DNA of 64,000 bases from Zygnema circumcarinatum (taxonomy: Eukaryota > Streptophyta > Zygnematophyceae > Zygnematales > Zygnemataceae): contig CM074811.1 in NCBI GenBank assembly GCA_037447605.1, forward strand, positions 1,753,150-1,817,149. Reading direction: 5' to 3'. Each line of letters starts with the position of its first letter. Position 1 is the stretch's first letter. The position numbers and the translations under genes were made by a program. The notes under the pieces are model-generated. The model saw nothing but the letters and a program-made list of their open reading frames with translations. It did no database searches and had not been told where the DNA came from. Below, piece after piece: positions 37,118 through 48,400 of this stretch.

Positions 37118-38312
37118 ATGGAAATGACGGAGGTCATGCGAAGCACGTGGCTGCGGGCTGTATATTACCTCGGTTGTTTCGCAGCTACGGCCTTTGTTGC
37201 TTACACAGTAGGGCTGAACTCCAGCCGGAATGGGGGGGATCAGACTCGGAGTGGTTTGCCTGGAGGGGATTCGGAGAGCCTCAGTGAGAAGTACAGACAG
37301 GAGCTGTCGATGTTTACAGAAATGAATGTTAGTTGTGCGGATCAGGTGCCGTTGGAGGACGTGAAGGACCTGATTGTGAACAATGTATTTGAAGGTGTTT
37401 GGCCATATTCCAACTTTCCTCGTGATGGTGAGTCTGAAAATTCTGATCAGGTCGTCCTTATTAGTATTTTTTTGGATTTATGAGGCTCTCGGGTGCTGTT
37501 GTTTCGTGGCCCCCACCCCTTTCTCCCCTCCAGACCCCCCTATCCCTTTCTTGTTTCTCAATAATCCTAGATTTGTATTTTTTGAAAATATTCTACAGCA
37601 ATCTTTACAACCTGTGTGAATAGACTTGAATGGTTGTTAGGAGTAATCTATTAGCTTGCCTTTCCTTCCAAGTATGCTGTCCGTAGTGGCCCAATGAAAT
37701 TGATGGGATGCCAATACTGGAGAGGCAGATTTGCAAGGTGTGCTGAAGGCGTCGTTTCTTCACGGCTGGGACTCCCAAGGCACCGTCTTTCGGAGACTAA
37801 TAATGGAAACGAAGCCACAAGTGATCTTGGAACTGGGCACATTCTTAGGAGCGTCAACCATCCACATGGCAACTGTGTCACGGGAGCTGGGCCTGAAGCC
37901 CCTTATTCTATGTGCAGACGACTTTCGAGGATGGATTTCCCAAGAAAAGAGAGTTAGGAAAATTCCGCGACTCGGCGGATTTTCTCTTTTGCTTGATCAG
38001 TTTATGCAAAATGTTGTAGCGTCCGGTTTTAATGACACGATTCTGCCTCTGGCCTTCAGCACCCTTCACAGCATCCCGAGCTTATGCAGCTTCGGCGTCA
38101 GTGCAGACTTGATAGAGGTGGATGCGGGGCATACTTTCCTTGGCGCGTGGATAGACATCAACAATGCGTATGCCCTGCTGAGTCCCAAGGGGGTCATGTT
38201 TGGGCATGACATCAACAAGTGGGGTGTCTCGCATGCGGTCAAGCTCTTTGCAGAACGAAAGGGACTCGAGGTCGAAAAGGACGGCAAGCATTGGATACTT
38301 CGAAAGACATAA
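37118..38312 (+). CDS. Membrane-anchored class I methyltransferase-like protein
   Basis: Two exons join in phase (37118-37427 and 37729-38312), giving 297 residues. One hydrophobic segment near residues 14-30 (AVYYLGCFAATAFVAYTVG) after a short N-terminus with Arg suggests a type II signal anchor with the enzyme in the endomembrane lumen. The catalytic domain shows an SAM-binding motif I, VILELGTFLGASTIHMA, a following acidic CADDF, then DLIEVDAGHTFLGAWIDIN and LSPKGVMFGHDI. These resemble the ID-x-x-H and GHD signatures of Methyltransf_24 or cephalosporin-hydroxylase-like proteins. The substrate cannot be read; a glycan or small metabolite is a guess. An alternative start is the ATG at 37136, just before the anchor. 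Confidence 0.85.
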
Positions 38313-39041
38313 TGGTTAAAAAAAATAGCAAGATAGGCCGAGTGATCTACGGCCGATTGCCTTATTATTTTTTGTGATGGTTTGGGCGGTTTAAGGGAGG
38401 CCTACAGTGGACACGGAGGTGGACATGGAGATGTTCGTCGAGTCCTGAGTTCAGCTGTGGACGAGTCTGCTTTATGTGATTGGTGTTGCTGGTGTCAATG
38501 CATGAATGGCACAATTGAGGCCCTAGAAACTGGGAACGGAGAATCATGAAAAAGGAACAAGAAACAAGAGGTCACACCAGAGCCTATAAGAAACCACCTT
38601 TGATTCTCCAATTCTTCCTCAGTACAAGCTTAAATGCGTACGAGTCAGGTATCATGGCTTCAGACTAATGAATGCTACTAAACGAAGGGGCTCTTGGCCC
38701 GTCCATGCAATAGGACATGAGGCGGGTCTATCGCAATCCTAGAAGCGTGGAGATTGTAGGCGGAACCATAGCCGAACTTCCAGGCGGCATCTGCTCTGAA
38801 AGTGATGTGGAGGACGTGCTTGGCCACTCCACTTCCTGGATTCGAACGACCTCTGACTGCTTATCTATTAGCTGTCCGCTTCTGTACAGTAAATGTGCTG
38901 ACCGCGTGACGCCCTCCCCATGCTCCTTTCGACCACAAAGATATCAAGCTTGTGAGCTACTCCTCACTACTTCCATCCCTTTGTTGAAGAAGGGCAATTC
39001 CAAAACACTCTCCCAACACAGTCACTTGCAATAACTCATAA
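38313..39041. other. Intergenic between converging genes
   Basis: The methyltransferase (plus) and the CXC protein (minus) converge here. It holds their 3' untranslated regions. No gene or repeat was recognised; the short plus frame 38717-39034 has no family features. Confidence 0.55.
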
Positions 39042-42000
39042 TCAGAGGTGTGAGCCGGGCTCTCTTTGGAGCGAGGACATTCCCCCTCTCCCAATGAAGC
39101 CAATTCGGGCAGTGCCACCACGGGAGAGAGAAGAGGGACCTGGTAAACCTGCAAGTTGAGGGGAAGGTTGGAGAGTCTGACTGCTTGCACCGCCTGTAGG
39201 AGCTGGCGGGGGGGGCGGATGTTCTGTGCGGTTCATCTCCGCCGCATATAAAGTAGCTGGAAGAAGGGCCATGCACAAAACCAATGACCCGGGTCAGCTG
39301 AGCCACTCTGATGTACTCCAGGCTGCAGGAGATGAGTTCAGCCAGAAGAATCCCAATAAAAATGCTCAACTATGAAAAGAATGATTGGCCCGCAATCATT
39401 GGCAAGGGGCTCCCACTGCGCAGCTCTTGGGGATTGCAATTGAAAGACTAATGCATAAAGTAACGTCACTATGCGTACGCTACAAGTTGCAAAACAGATT
39501 GACATAAAGGGAATGCTGGGAAGTTTTTCAAATCGTGGAAGGCCAATGCAAAATATCTGGCCTAAGTCGAGTGGAGGCATTAGACTACACTACAGTCATC
39601 ACACGCTAATAAATGAAATTCTAAGGAATAATTCTATTCTATGAATGATTGATGAGATATGCCTCATTGAGAATGCCTTTAGACGATGCTTGTCCACTGT
39701 AAAACAAAGCATAAACATGCTATCGTAGGCATCATTCAAACGATCAGCACGTTAAAGCCATGTTGCAAAAACAAGACTATGCATGAAAACTATAGAACTA
39801 TAAAATGAAGCATAACCCTTCAACACCTTCCATCAGCCTCCAAATTCCCGCATATACATGCACTTTTTTCAATAGAAGAAACTCACCTCGCTTCTTGCCA
39901 AGAGAGGCGATATTCCTTAAGCAGATGCTGAACTCCTCCAGCACCGCCCTCTCCTGCTTAGCGTACAGCTCTGCACCATAATCCCTGTCTACTCTAAACC
40001 TTCCGTCTAACGGAACAGGAGGAGACGATGTCATAAACAAACTATCTTGCTCATCGCACATGAGGGCCAGTGTCCCTGGTGACACCGCCCTCCTTAGCCC
40101 CTCTCCTTCAGGTTCCTCTTCCTCTTGTGACCCATCATCTGCATTGCTTTCTTTCAACAGAACTCCAGCCTGTTTCTCCTTACACTCTCCCTCTGAATGC
40201 ACTTCTCCAACATCCTTCTGTCCTAAATCCACATCTCCTACTTGCTCTACTCCTAAATCCGACGCAGCTTGGATGCTGCTCTTTTTTCCGTTTGCTATAT
40301 CCAAGGCATTTCCAGCAGCCGTCGGGCCCATAGGCTGTGTCTTTGACAGCCGATCTAGGGCTGTCCTCCGACCCCTTGGCGGAGGAGTGGCTGCATATGA
40401 TGACTCTCCAGGTACCTCCATTCTATTAGGAATTGCAGGCGTAGAAAGCCTTCGATCTGCCAGTTTGTAAGAACACAAATTCTGGTCAGAAACCAAAACC
40501 ATTGCATGATTCTTTAATATGTAAACGTAGAAGACAGATATCCATATCATGCGGCCGTCAAATCGCTCAGTAGTCCTCAGAAGTGATGTTGCCTAACAGC
40601 AGCAAAAGGCCATCGTCAACTCATAGTCGTCTGAAATACTTGAGTCGCAATCAGCCCAAGTGCGGGACCTGCTTGACGTGGTCCTAATGCCTAGAAACCT
40701 ACCCTTGACTCTGGACACCATCATTCCAAAAATTTGACTGAAGTTGCACTCCGAAGTTAGAGACCTTACAATTCTTACTCTGGAGCCCGAGGGTAACCTA
40801 GACAAACACATAGCTCACGACTGGCGCCCTTCGAATTGCAGAGCAATCTGAAACACATTGAGCTCACACTTACATATAAAGGCTTAATCTGCCTTTTACA
40901 CAGGTTAACTGGCGTCACTCACCCACAAACTTTCTTGCTAATTCTGCCGTTACAATAGCCAGCAGTTTGCAGAGATTTTGTACGGCCTCGGGCTTCACCA
41001 CTCCCAGCAAAAGGGATCTGCAGCACGCAGCAGTAAATGCCCATGATGAAATTAAGCCAATAAACTTAACGCTTTCGTAGTAACGTTGGATAAGCTTAAG
41101 ACTGCAGTCTAATTTTCTCAATAGACAGCATAAGTATCAGCCACATGGCACGAGGTAAAGAAATCCATTTTCAAACGAAGGACGAGAATGATGTGTCAAA
41201 CATACAAAGTAACATTTATTATCTTTGAGAACCCTCAACCCCTATCGAAGCCAAAAAATCACATAGCAGATTGGGCAGTTACACTTGGTAACTCTCGCTC
41301 CTGTGAAGGAAAGCGCGTTTGAGTGACGGATTTTTTAACTTTTTTCTTCAATTGTTTTACAATGGACTTCTTTTTCAAAGAAAATCACCAAAAGCTAATA
41401 ATAGAAATAACATCGCTCTGAAGGTCGAATGGCCAAACACTTCCGCAGCAATAGCTGTTAAAACATTTACTTTCCTAAGTGACATCTGCCATCCACCATA
41501 ATCCCTCCCATCACTGTTTGTAACTTGTCTACTCCAGCAGGGCCCCAAACACTGAAGGGACCCAAGATTATATAGTATTCGATAATGACCACAAATAATG
41601 TGCAGCGCTTACCTTATTCAACTGAATGCAATCTTTGCGTGCCATGCAGTTTGGTAAGATCCGAACCCAAGCAAATGCCAACAAAATTATAGCTGCTAAG
41701 CAGGCTACAGTGAGTTTGTAAGGCTTACTTGGTACTTTGCGGACATGGCCCAGGAACGTTGGACGATTCTGGAAAAGGAGGCAGCGACATCTGCTTCATC
41801 GGGGCATCGTTTGGAGGTAAATTTCGTTGGATATCCACAGGCTACATTGAGGAAGAGTTTGTCAGGATATGCAAACGAATCTTTGCACCTACCATCAAAA
41901 TGCTTTGCAATCAGAACGAGCAGCACTGGACACAAACGGTAGATCAGGAACAGCCACTTGTCATAACGAGGACGTAATGATCTTTGAAAATTGATAAAGC

Positions 42001-44147
42001 TGGCAAGTCAACAAGACATGAAAACAAAAGCTTTGACAACAGCTGTTTCGTGCTCTCATTTTGGACCAGCACTACAAGCTACAAACAACTAGACCATCAA
42101 AGTCGATTCTCACCATTGAATCGACTCCAATCGCATTTCCATTCAACTGCGGTTTTGCTGCAGACCCCACAGTTCTGTCCGCAACCCGTGGCTTCTTGGA
42201 GGGCGGCGGTGATGGTGAAGAGTATGGAACGAGAGGAGGACTAGTAGGCTTAGGGGCAACAGTGGTTGAAGGCAAGTCAGTGTACAGGGGAGGTCGATCG
42301 GCACCGGTAGTATCATGATTCTTGCAATCAATGCACTTGCAGTTCTCGGAGCACAAAATGTTTGCTTGGAAGCATTCACAGTACTTCTTCAAACACCCAG
42401 ACTTCTTGCAGTAACACCCTTTGTTGTGCTTTCCAAAGTGGTTTTCAGAGACCTCCTGCGTACCAAAAGCAAGTCATAAACCGTTACGGCTTGTTAATCG
42501 ACAGTTAATGAGTCATCCATCAACTCCAGACAGCTTGCAGAGCTTATAGAGCTTTAGTAATAAAAGAACCCTTATAAAGGAGGCTGGCACGGCAACAGAA
42601 GCAACATCCTGAACATCACTGTCATGCAGTTTACAAGGGTCAGCACCAAAGTTTCCAAAAAATAATCAAGAACCCTGCTGAATGGTGAATTGCTGAACCA
42701 ATTGAGATCTGATCAGAAACGCCTCACTTGAAGGAATGAGAAGGGTTAGGTTCATAACACATGTAGTATACTTGCACTAATCCTAGATCGAACGCCCATT
42801 CTACTTGTGATTATGCTATACTTGTGTGCTAGGCACACATAGCTACTGCTAGTAGCACATTAGTATGTGCTACTGACATATTGTCGCATACCTAACAATT
42901 TGGCAAATACATCCCAAGCTCGTCAGCAAATGCCTCTGACAACATAACACTGCACTTATCGATATGCTGAGCATGAGTTGCCGACTGCAGAACAAGAGGG
43001 TATCGCGACTCCAAAATCCTTCCAAAAACAAGCGGGAGCAGCATCGCCTATCTGGTGCAGCTGCATACATACCGGTCTCTGATCGCGTACAACATTGTTG
43101 GCAGAGCTATTTGCAATCTTTGGGCGAAAAGCATTGGGATTGCGTTCCAAAGTTGCCTCTACTGCCTCCTGGCGCACGTTCTCAAACTCAGAATTGTTAT
43201 GGCAGTTCACGCAATTACAGCCGTCACAGTAAGTCCCAGAAGCAAAGCATTCGCAGTATCTGCGAAAGAGATCGCCAACAAGTCAATCAACAAAGCGTAA
43301 GTCACAGACTACGCTAAAACTTGACACGTTGTGACCAAGCAACAAATCTATCATGTTTCGTGCAGAAATTAGAAATCTCGTTAGCAAGAAGAAACTATAT
43401 ATGAATCTGGCCAAGAAAAGGCATGCGAGAGCATGTGCAAGAAAGTAACTCTAATGAAAGGTTCAATGATTTCCACCCATTGGAACCTACAGCTTAAGGC
43501 AACGCGAATTCTTGCAGTTGCACTGCTTGGGCTTCTTAGGAGTTTGATGCTCCATGGCACGGGAGCCAGTCAAAACCTTCCTGCGTACACGTAAGAACGT
43601 TTCTCCATGTGAAAAAGGTGAAAAGGAGATAAAATTAGCTATATGCTACAAACCAACGGCAAATACGAGACTACACAAAAGGAGGCCCTGGCCCCTACAA
43701 AGTCTTCACCATTCAAACCTTGAAGCCCATCAGCAAAAACCGAAAACCAACTAGCTGCAAGTCAGCGTGCAATAATTTGCATGGGCGAAGATACCGCCTC
43801 AAGCTGAAGGACGGAAACGTACAGCGGGGCTGACCTTAAATAGACAAGAAAACTAAGTTCCAAGAACCATTCGTTTTCCACTTGCAGATTGCGTAAAGGC
43901 ATGTCCTGGAAAGAAATACGGACCCTGTGGCTGAGTCGAAGGGGAGTGCGTAATAAGAGTGCTGAGGATTACTTCGAAAAGAAACGTCAGGGGCTGGTTG
44001 TGGATACGCTGCCATTGACGCAAAATCCAATTGCCTTGATGGCTTCCTAATTGGTCCATTCACGTTCATCGGCGAAGTCGAAAAGAATCCATGCGAAGCA
44101 GCTTGAGCCTGCTGTGGGACCATCTGTCCAACAATAAGCCTGTCCAT
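39042..44147 (-). CDS. TCX: TSO1/CPP-type CXC-domain DNA-binding protein
   Basis: Cysteine-rich polycomb-like protein of the TSO1/LIN54 family, which binds CHR-type promoter elements, in animals and plants as part of DREAM-like complexes. Supported exons: start about 44147 with the family motif [11 protein letters not shown]; 43491-43580 and 43073-43259 forming the first CXC half ([31 protein letters not shown]) and the RNPNAFRPK hinge; 42114-42455 the second half ([29 protein letters not shown]); 40923-41017; 39887-40456 ([25 protein letters not shown]); and 39042-39256, a Pro/Gly/Ser-rich tail ending GSHL. Apart from the first junction, these joins keep phase on each side of one break. Between 42114 and 41017 at least one exon is unresolved (candidates near 41610-41700 and 41734-41960). 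The end of the first exon, about 43925, is also tentative. Promoter side faces CCT6. Confidence 0.9.
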
Positions 44148-44710
44148 AACCCGGTGGTGGAAAGCTAACTGGCATCGTTCTTCCAACAAAACTAAAACAG
44201 ACGACCACTCATTCGTTCCCAAAATCCAGAACATGACTCCGAACGACCAAACACAAACCCGTCATCAACGCAGACGCCCATGCCGCATCAAGAAGTGAAC
44301 AGCAGCAGTATGTCGACGACGAAACCTCACCGTGGCGACGGACCTTGCATGCAGGACTGCCTTCCTTGGGTACCATTCTGACCAGGTTCTGCTGCTGTCT
44401 CCCCTGCCGCGCGCGGGCCCGCCCTCCCCCTGGGCACGGGCGCCATGGCCTGCCTCCCTCCCTCCCTGCCTGCCTCTGCCTGCCTGCCAGCCAGCCCTAA
44501 CCAGGAGGGTGGCTACTCGGGTCTTGGGTCGTTCGTAGGCGCCTTCCCGCCCCGCTTTGAACGAACCCAGGTTCAAACTTTCAGCCGGCGCCTCCGCACG
44601 TGTGTGGGAGCGTCCTCCGCCGTCCGATCGCCGCGATGCGCCCCGCGACCGCGATAAGGTGAGGGGATCCGTTGGGGGTCGCAGTGGTGGGCGTGGGGAC
44701 GACCATGGTT

Positions 44711-44822
44711 CATGTGCTCGTGTGGAGGAACAATGTTGTACATGACTGTGGGGAGCCGTGCACCATGCGCTCGTGTGGAGGAACAATGGTGTACATTACT
44801 GGGGAGCCATGCACCATGTGCA
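44711..44822. repeat. 53-base direct repeat, two copies plus remnant
   Basis: A unit starting CATGTGCTCGTGTGGAGGAA, then ACAATG and GGGGAGCC, begins at 44711 and again at 44764 with a few substitutions. The first bases of a third copy (CATGTGC) appear at about 44815. Confidence 0.85.
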
Positions 44823-45004
44823 GAAGAAGGAGATGGGCCGACTGCTGACGGTAGAAAGGCAGAAGGTGTGGAAGACCCAAGAAACCACGTGGAAACGAAG
44901 CGAGAAAGAGGACGCAATCCTACTTCTTTATCGGTTGTGTCTTCCAGATTTCCATTTGAAGTTGCATGATGGTGCAGGATGGCCGTGGGAGTGCACAACA
45001 TGGC

Positions 45005-45222
45005 GCAATGAGGCCAAAGCGAACCAAGCCAAGCCAAGCCAAGCCAAGCCAAGCCAAACCAAGCCAAACCAAGCGAAGCCAAGTCAAGTCAAGTCAATCC
45101 AAGCCAGGTCAAGTCAAGTCAAGCCAAGCTAAGTGAAGCCAAAGCAAGCTCTAGACTAGCTCTTGACTAGCCTAGCCTAGCTTAGGATAGCTTAGCTTAG
45201 CCTAGCCTAGCCTAGCCTAGCC
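45005..45222. repeat. AAGCC and CCTAG pentanucleotide satellites
   Basis: The first part is AAGCC units drifting to AAGTC (about 45005-45140). The second part is CCTAG units with CTTAG variants (about 45160-45222). They sit 190 bases upstream of the CCT6 start codon. The second block recalls degenerate telomere-type repeats only loosely and has a five-base period. Confidence 0.9.
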
Positions 45223-45408
45223 TTAGGGCGGACATGCGCCGCGGCGGGCGCCTCTTTTTGACAGCGCTTGCTCCTGGTGGACTGGGCGGGGCTGGGCTGC
45301 AGTAAGGGCAGGCGAGGGCAGGGCAAGGGAGAGGCGCGGATTGACTGACTGCAGGCAGGCAGGCAGGCGGGGAGGGAGGGAGCTTGGGACTACCGCGCAG
45401 CCGCCGCC

Positions 45409-48400
45409 ATGGCGCTCCGCGTGGTCAATCCCAATGCAGAGTCCATTGGAAAGTCAGCAGCGCTTTTCATGAACATCAACGCCGCCAAAGGGCTGCAGGA
45501 TGTTCTCAGGTCGAACTTGGGTCCCCGGGGGACCATTAAGATGTAAGAGTCCATTCTTTTCCACCTTCAGTAGTGCTGGTGCTCCGTCGTCCTGGCGCAA
45601 TACTGCATCTGGTTACTGTAGATCAAGGCCAGTCCTGCAATCTCTTCCTTCAAAAGTGTGTCGACGGGCCGCGGCTGAAACCGCAATTGCTTTCACTTGA
45701 GGTGGATAATTAGGTTTAGCGGGGCACAAGAAATCCGGTTGGCAATTCTGTTGATTTTGCCGCGTTTGCAGGCTTGTTGGAGGCTCAGGGGATATAAAGC
45801 TAACGAAAGACGGAAACACCCTCCTTCGAGAAATGGTAGACGAAATCTCTCTACAATTTCTTATTTGTACCTTTTCCGCATGATTCTGGTTTTGCAGTTT
45901 TGATCCTGACCGTTTAAAGTTTCAAAGGGTTTTGGAATTTGTGAATTCAGTTCAGGAAAGTTACACTTAATGAACAGTTTTGGTTGTGCTGGAAATCCCC
46001 AACTTTTATGTGCCATAGCTGATGCACATCTTCTTTATGTTCTAGCGTTTTTAAAGAAGAACGTAAGCATTCTACAGGATCAGACAGGTTCGTAAGGGTT
46101 CTCAGTATCTTCTTTTTATTTTCTCTGAACCTCCCTCCCTCCCCCCCTCCCTCCCTGCAGCAAATACAAAACCCCACAGCAATCATGATTGCTCGGACTG
46201 CCACAGCCCAAGACGACATAGCAGGAGATGGAACAACTTCAACGGTGCTTTTGATCGGGGAGATTATGAAGCAATCGGACAGGTTTATCAGTGAAGGTAC
46301 GAGAACAACTTAACTGCAGGTGATTGCCCTCTTCTGTCGAAGAGTTATGCGTCTTTTTAAGTTGACCAAGTTTCTTTGCTCGTAGTTGCGTAGAGACGAC
46401 TACTTCTACTACTACTAGTTGGATTAGAGTAACTGTTGGCCCAACCTCAAAATATGTGAAGCTATAACTGACTTGCTGCACTTTGTATTGGCTCCAGGAA
46501 TGCATCCTCGGCTACTTTGTGATGGGTTCGAGGTAGCGAAGAAGGCAACGTTGCAATTTTTGGAAACCTTCAAAACCCCGGTGGTGATTGCTGACAGCCC
46601 AGACAAAGAGATGCTGAGGATGGTGGCAAGAACAACTTTGCGGACTAAGGTCAGAACCTGGCTCAAAAGGAATGATTTGCGTCCTTAACGCCAAGAGATT
46701 GCTTGAACATGTGCCTTATTTTTAATGACCCTCGTTGACAGGAACATGTCATACTGTGTGATGAACGTCGCTTGCAGTACGGAACCATACAAACCTAACG
46801 TAGACCGGACAACAATCCATTCTTTAGGGGGTACATACCTATGCGACAAAGATGTTGAATTTAACCTTGATAGGGATAGTCATCTATTACCCCTGGAACA
46901 TAACTGTAAGGATGTTTCAATAGTGCAGCGCTGTGGGCCATAAGAGAATGAGTCGAAGTCTGTGTAAGTTGTTGTGATGAAGTCGTCAGCCATGTCTTGA
47001 GATAGTGAAGCCAAGGGATGTGCGGGTGCAGGTGCATGAGGAGCTTGCAGATCAGTTGACAGACATTGTGGTGAATGCAGTAAGTTTTACCTTTATGGAT
47101 GTGCTTGTTTTTTCTTAAAGGTTCTCCAAGTCCAAGGTGTGCCTCATGTTACAATCAATAATTTAAGCTGTAGCATACATTCTTGGATGCTCAAATCGTG
47201 TGATAACACACTCTATGGCACCTCGGATAAATTGATTTGTGATGGTACTTCGCTGAGAGTGTCTTTTCATTCGAGGGCATAACGCTGCAGCTGTGAGTAT
47301 GGCGCTTCTTTGGCTTTCCCATCTGTAGATGTGTTTCTGGTAGTTGTAATGAGGCACTTGTCCCTGGTGGTTGGATGCAGGTGCTCTGCATCAAACAGCC
47401 GGAGGAGGCTATTGATCTCTTCATGGTAGAGATCATGCATATGAAACACAAGTTTGACACCGACACACGACTCGTGAGTGTTCATCTGCACATGCACCCA
47501 GCCTGAATGCGCATGCAAGAGAAGTTTCATTTTAATAAGGATAGAAGGGGGGGGGCGGGCCGGGGGGTTCGCCAGCGAATGCAACAATGTACTCCCTCTG
47601 AGCTCAGTTGTGACCTTTCACGTTGGCATGCAGGTTGAAGGCTTGGTACTAGACCATGGTGCTCGCCATCCTGACATGAAGAAGCGGGTGGAAAATTGCT
47701 ACATCCTTACCTGCAACGTTTCGTTGGAGTATGAGAAAAGGTATACATATTTCATTTTTACCATTCAAGGAAGTAGTCCAATTTAGATCACTGCGTTTCA
47801 GTTACCTCTCACGACTATCGTTTATGAAGTAAAGTCTGACATGCAGGTATCCTCTATTTCATTATGTCCAAGTCTATGTCTCGTGTTGTGATTTTGACAC
47901 ACATTTGTCCCTTTGCATGATTCCTGCCTGTAGCCTTCCGTTGCTTTGCTTAATTTTGTACGCCTGTGCTGAAAGTGAGGTTGCGCTGCATTTTCACATT
48001 AGTTGCTTTCCATTCGTTTTCTAGAGTATTGCTGCTTGAAGTGGTAACTGAAACGGAAGCATTGCTGCTCTGGCAGCTCTCCTTATACATATCAAGTCAG
48101 GCAAGTCTTTGTTAAAGATAATGACATGTTGGAGCTGTGCGGTTTTTGCCGCTTGTCCAGAGTAGTCAGCATTTGTAACAAATAGTTCCCATATCTAGAT
48201 TTATAAACAGCCCGTACTCGGACGTACCGTCTGCTCTTTTTTAGCTTTCCTTGTTCTCTGGCACAGTGAGGTGAATGCAGGCTTTTTCTACAACAACGCA
48301 GAGCAGAGAGAGAAGATGGTTGCTGCTGAAAGGAAGTTTGTTGACGAACGTGTTCAAATCATCATTGATTTGAAGAGAAAGGTGGGTTCTGTCCTTTCTG

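Larger units (their letters stand above)
44148..45408. promoter_or_regulatory. Divergent intergenic region, CXC protein and CCT6
   Basis: 1.26 kb between two divergent starts, with no supported gene. It contains a GC-rich block (44390-44650), a tandem duplication of about 53 bases (44711-44815), two pentanucleotide satellites (45005-45140 and 45160-45222) and a GGCAGGCAGG tract just before the CCT6 ATG. Promoters of both genes must lie here. Confidence 0.5.

Noticed and set aside
45160-45222. Telomere-like repeat
   Set aside because: The period is five (CCTAG), not the six or seven of plant or algal telomeres, and it lies between housekeeping genes.
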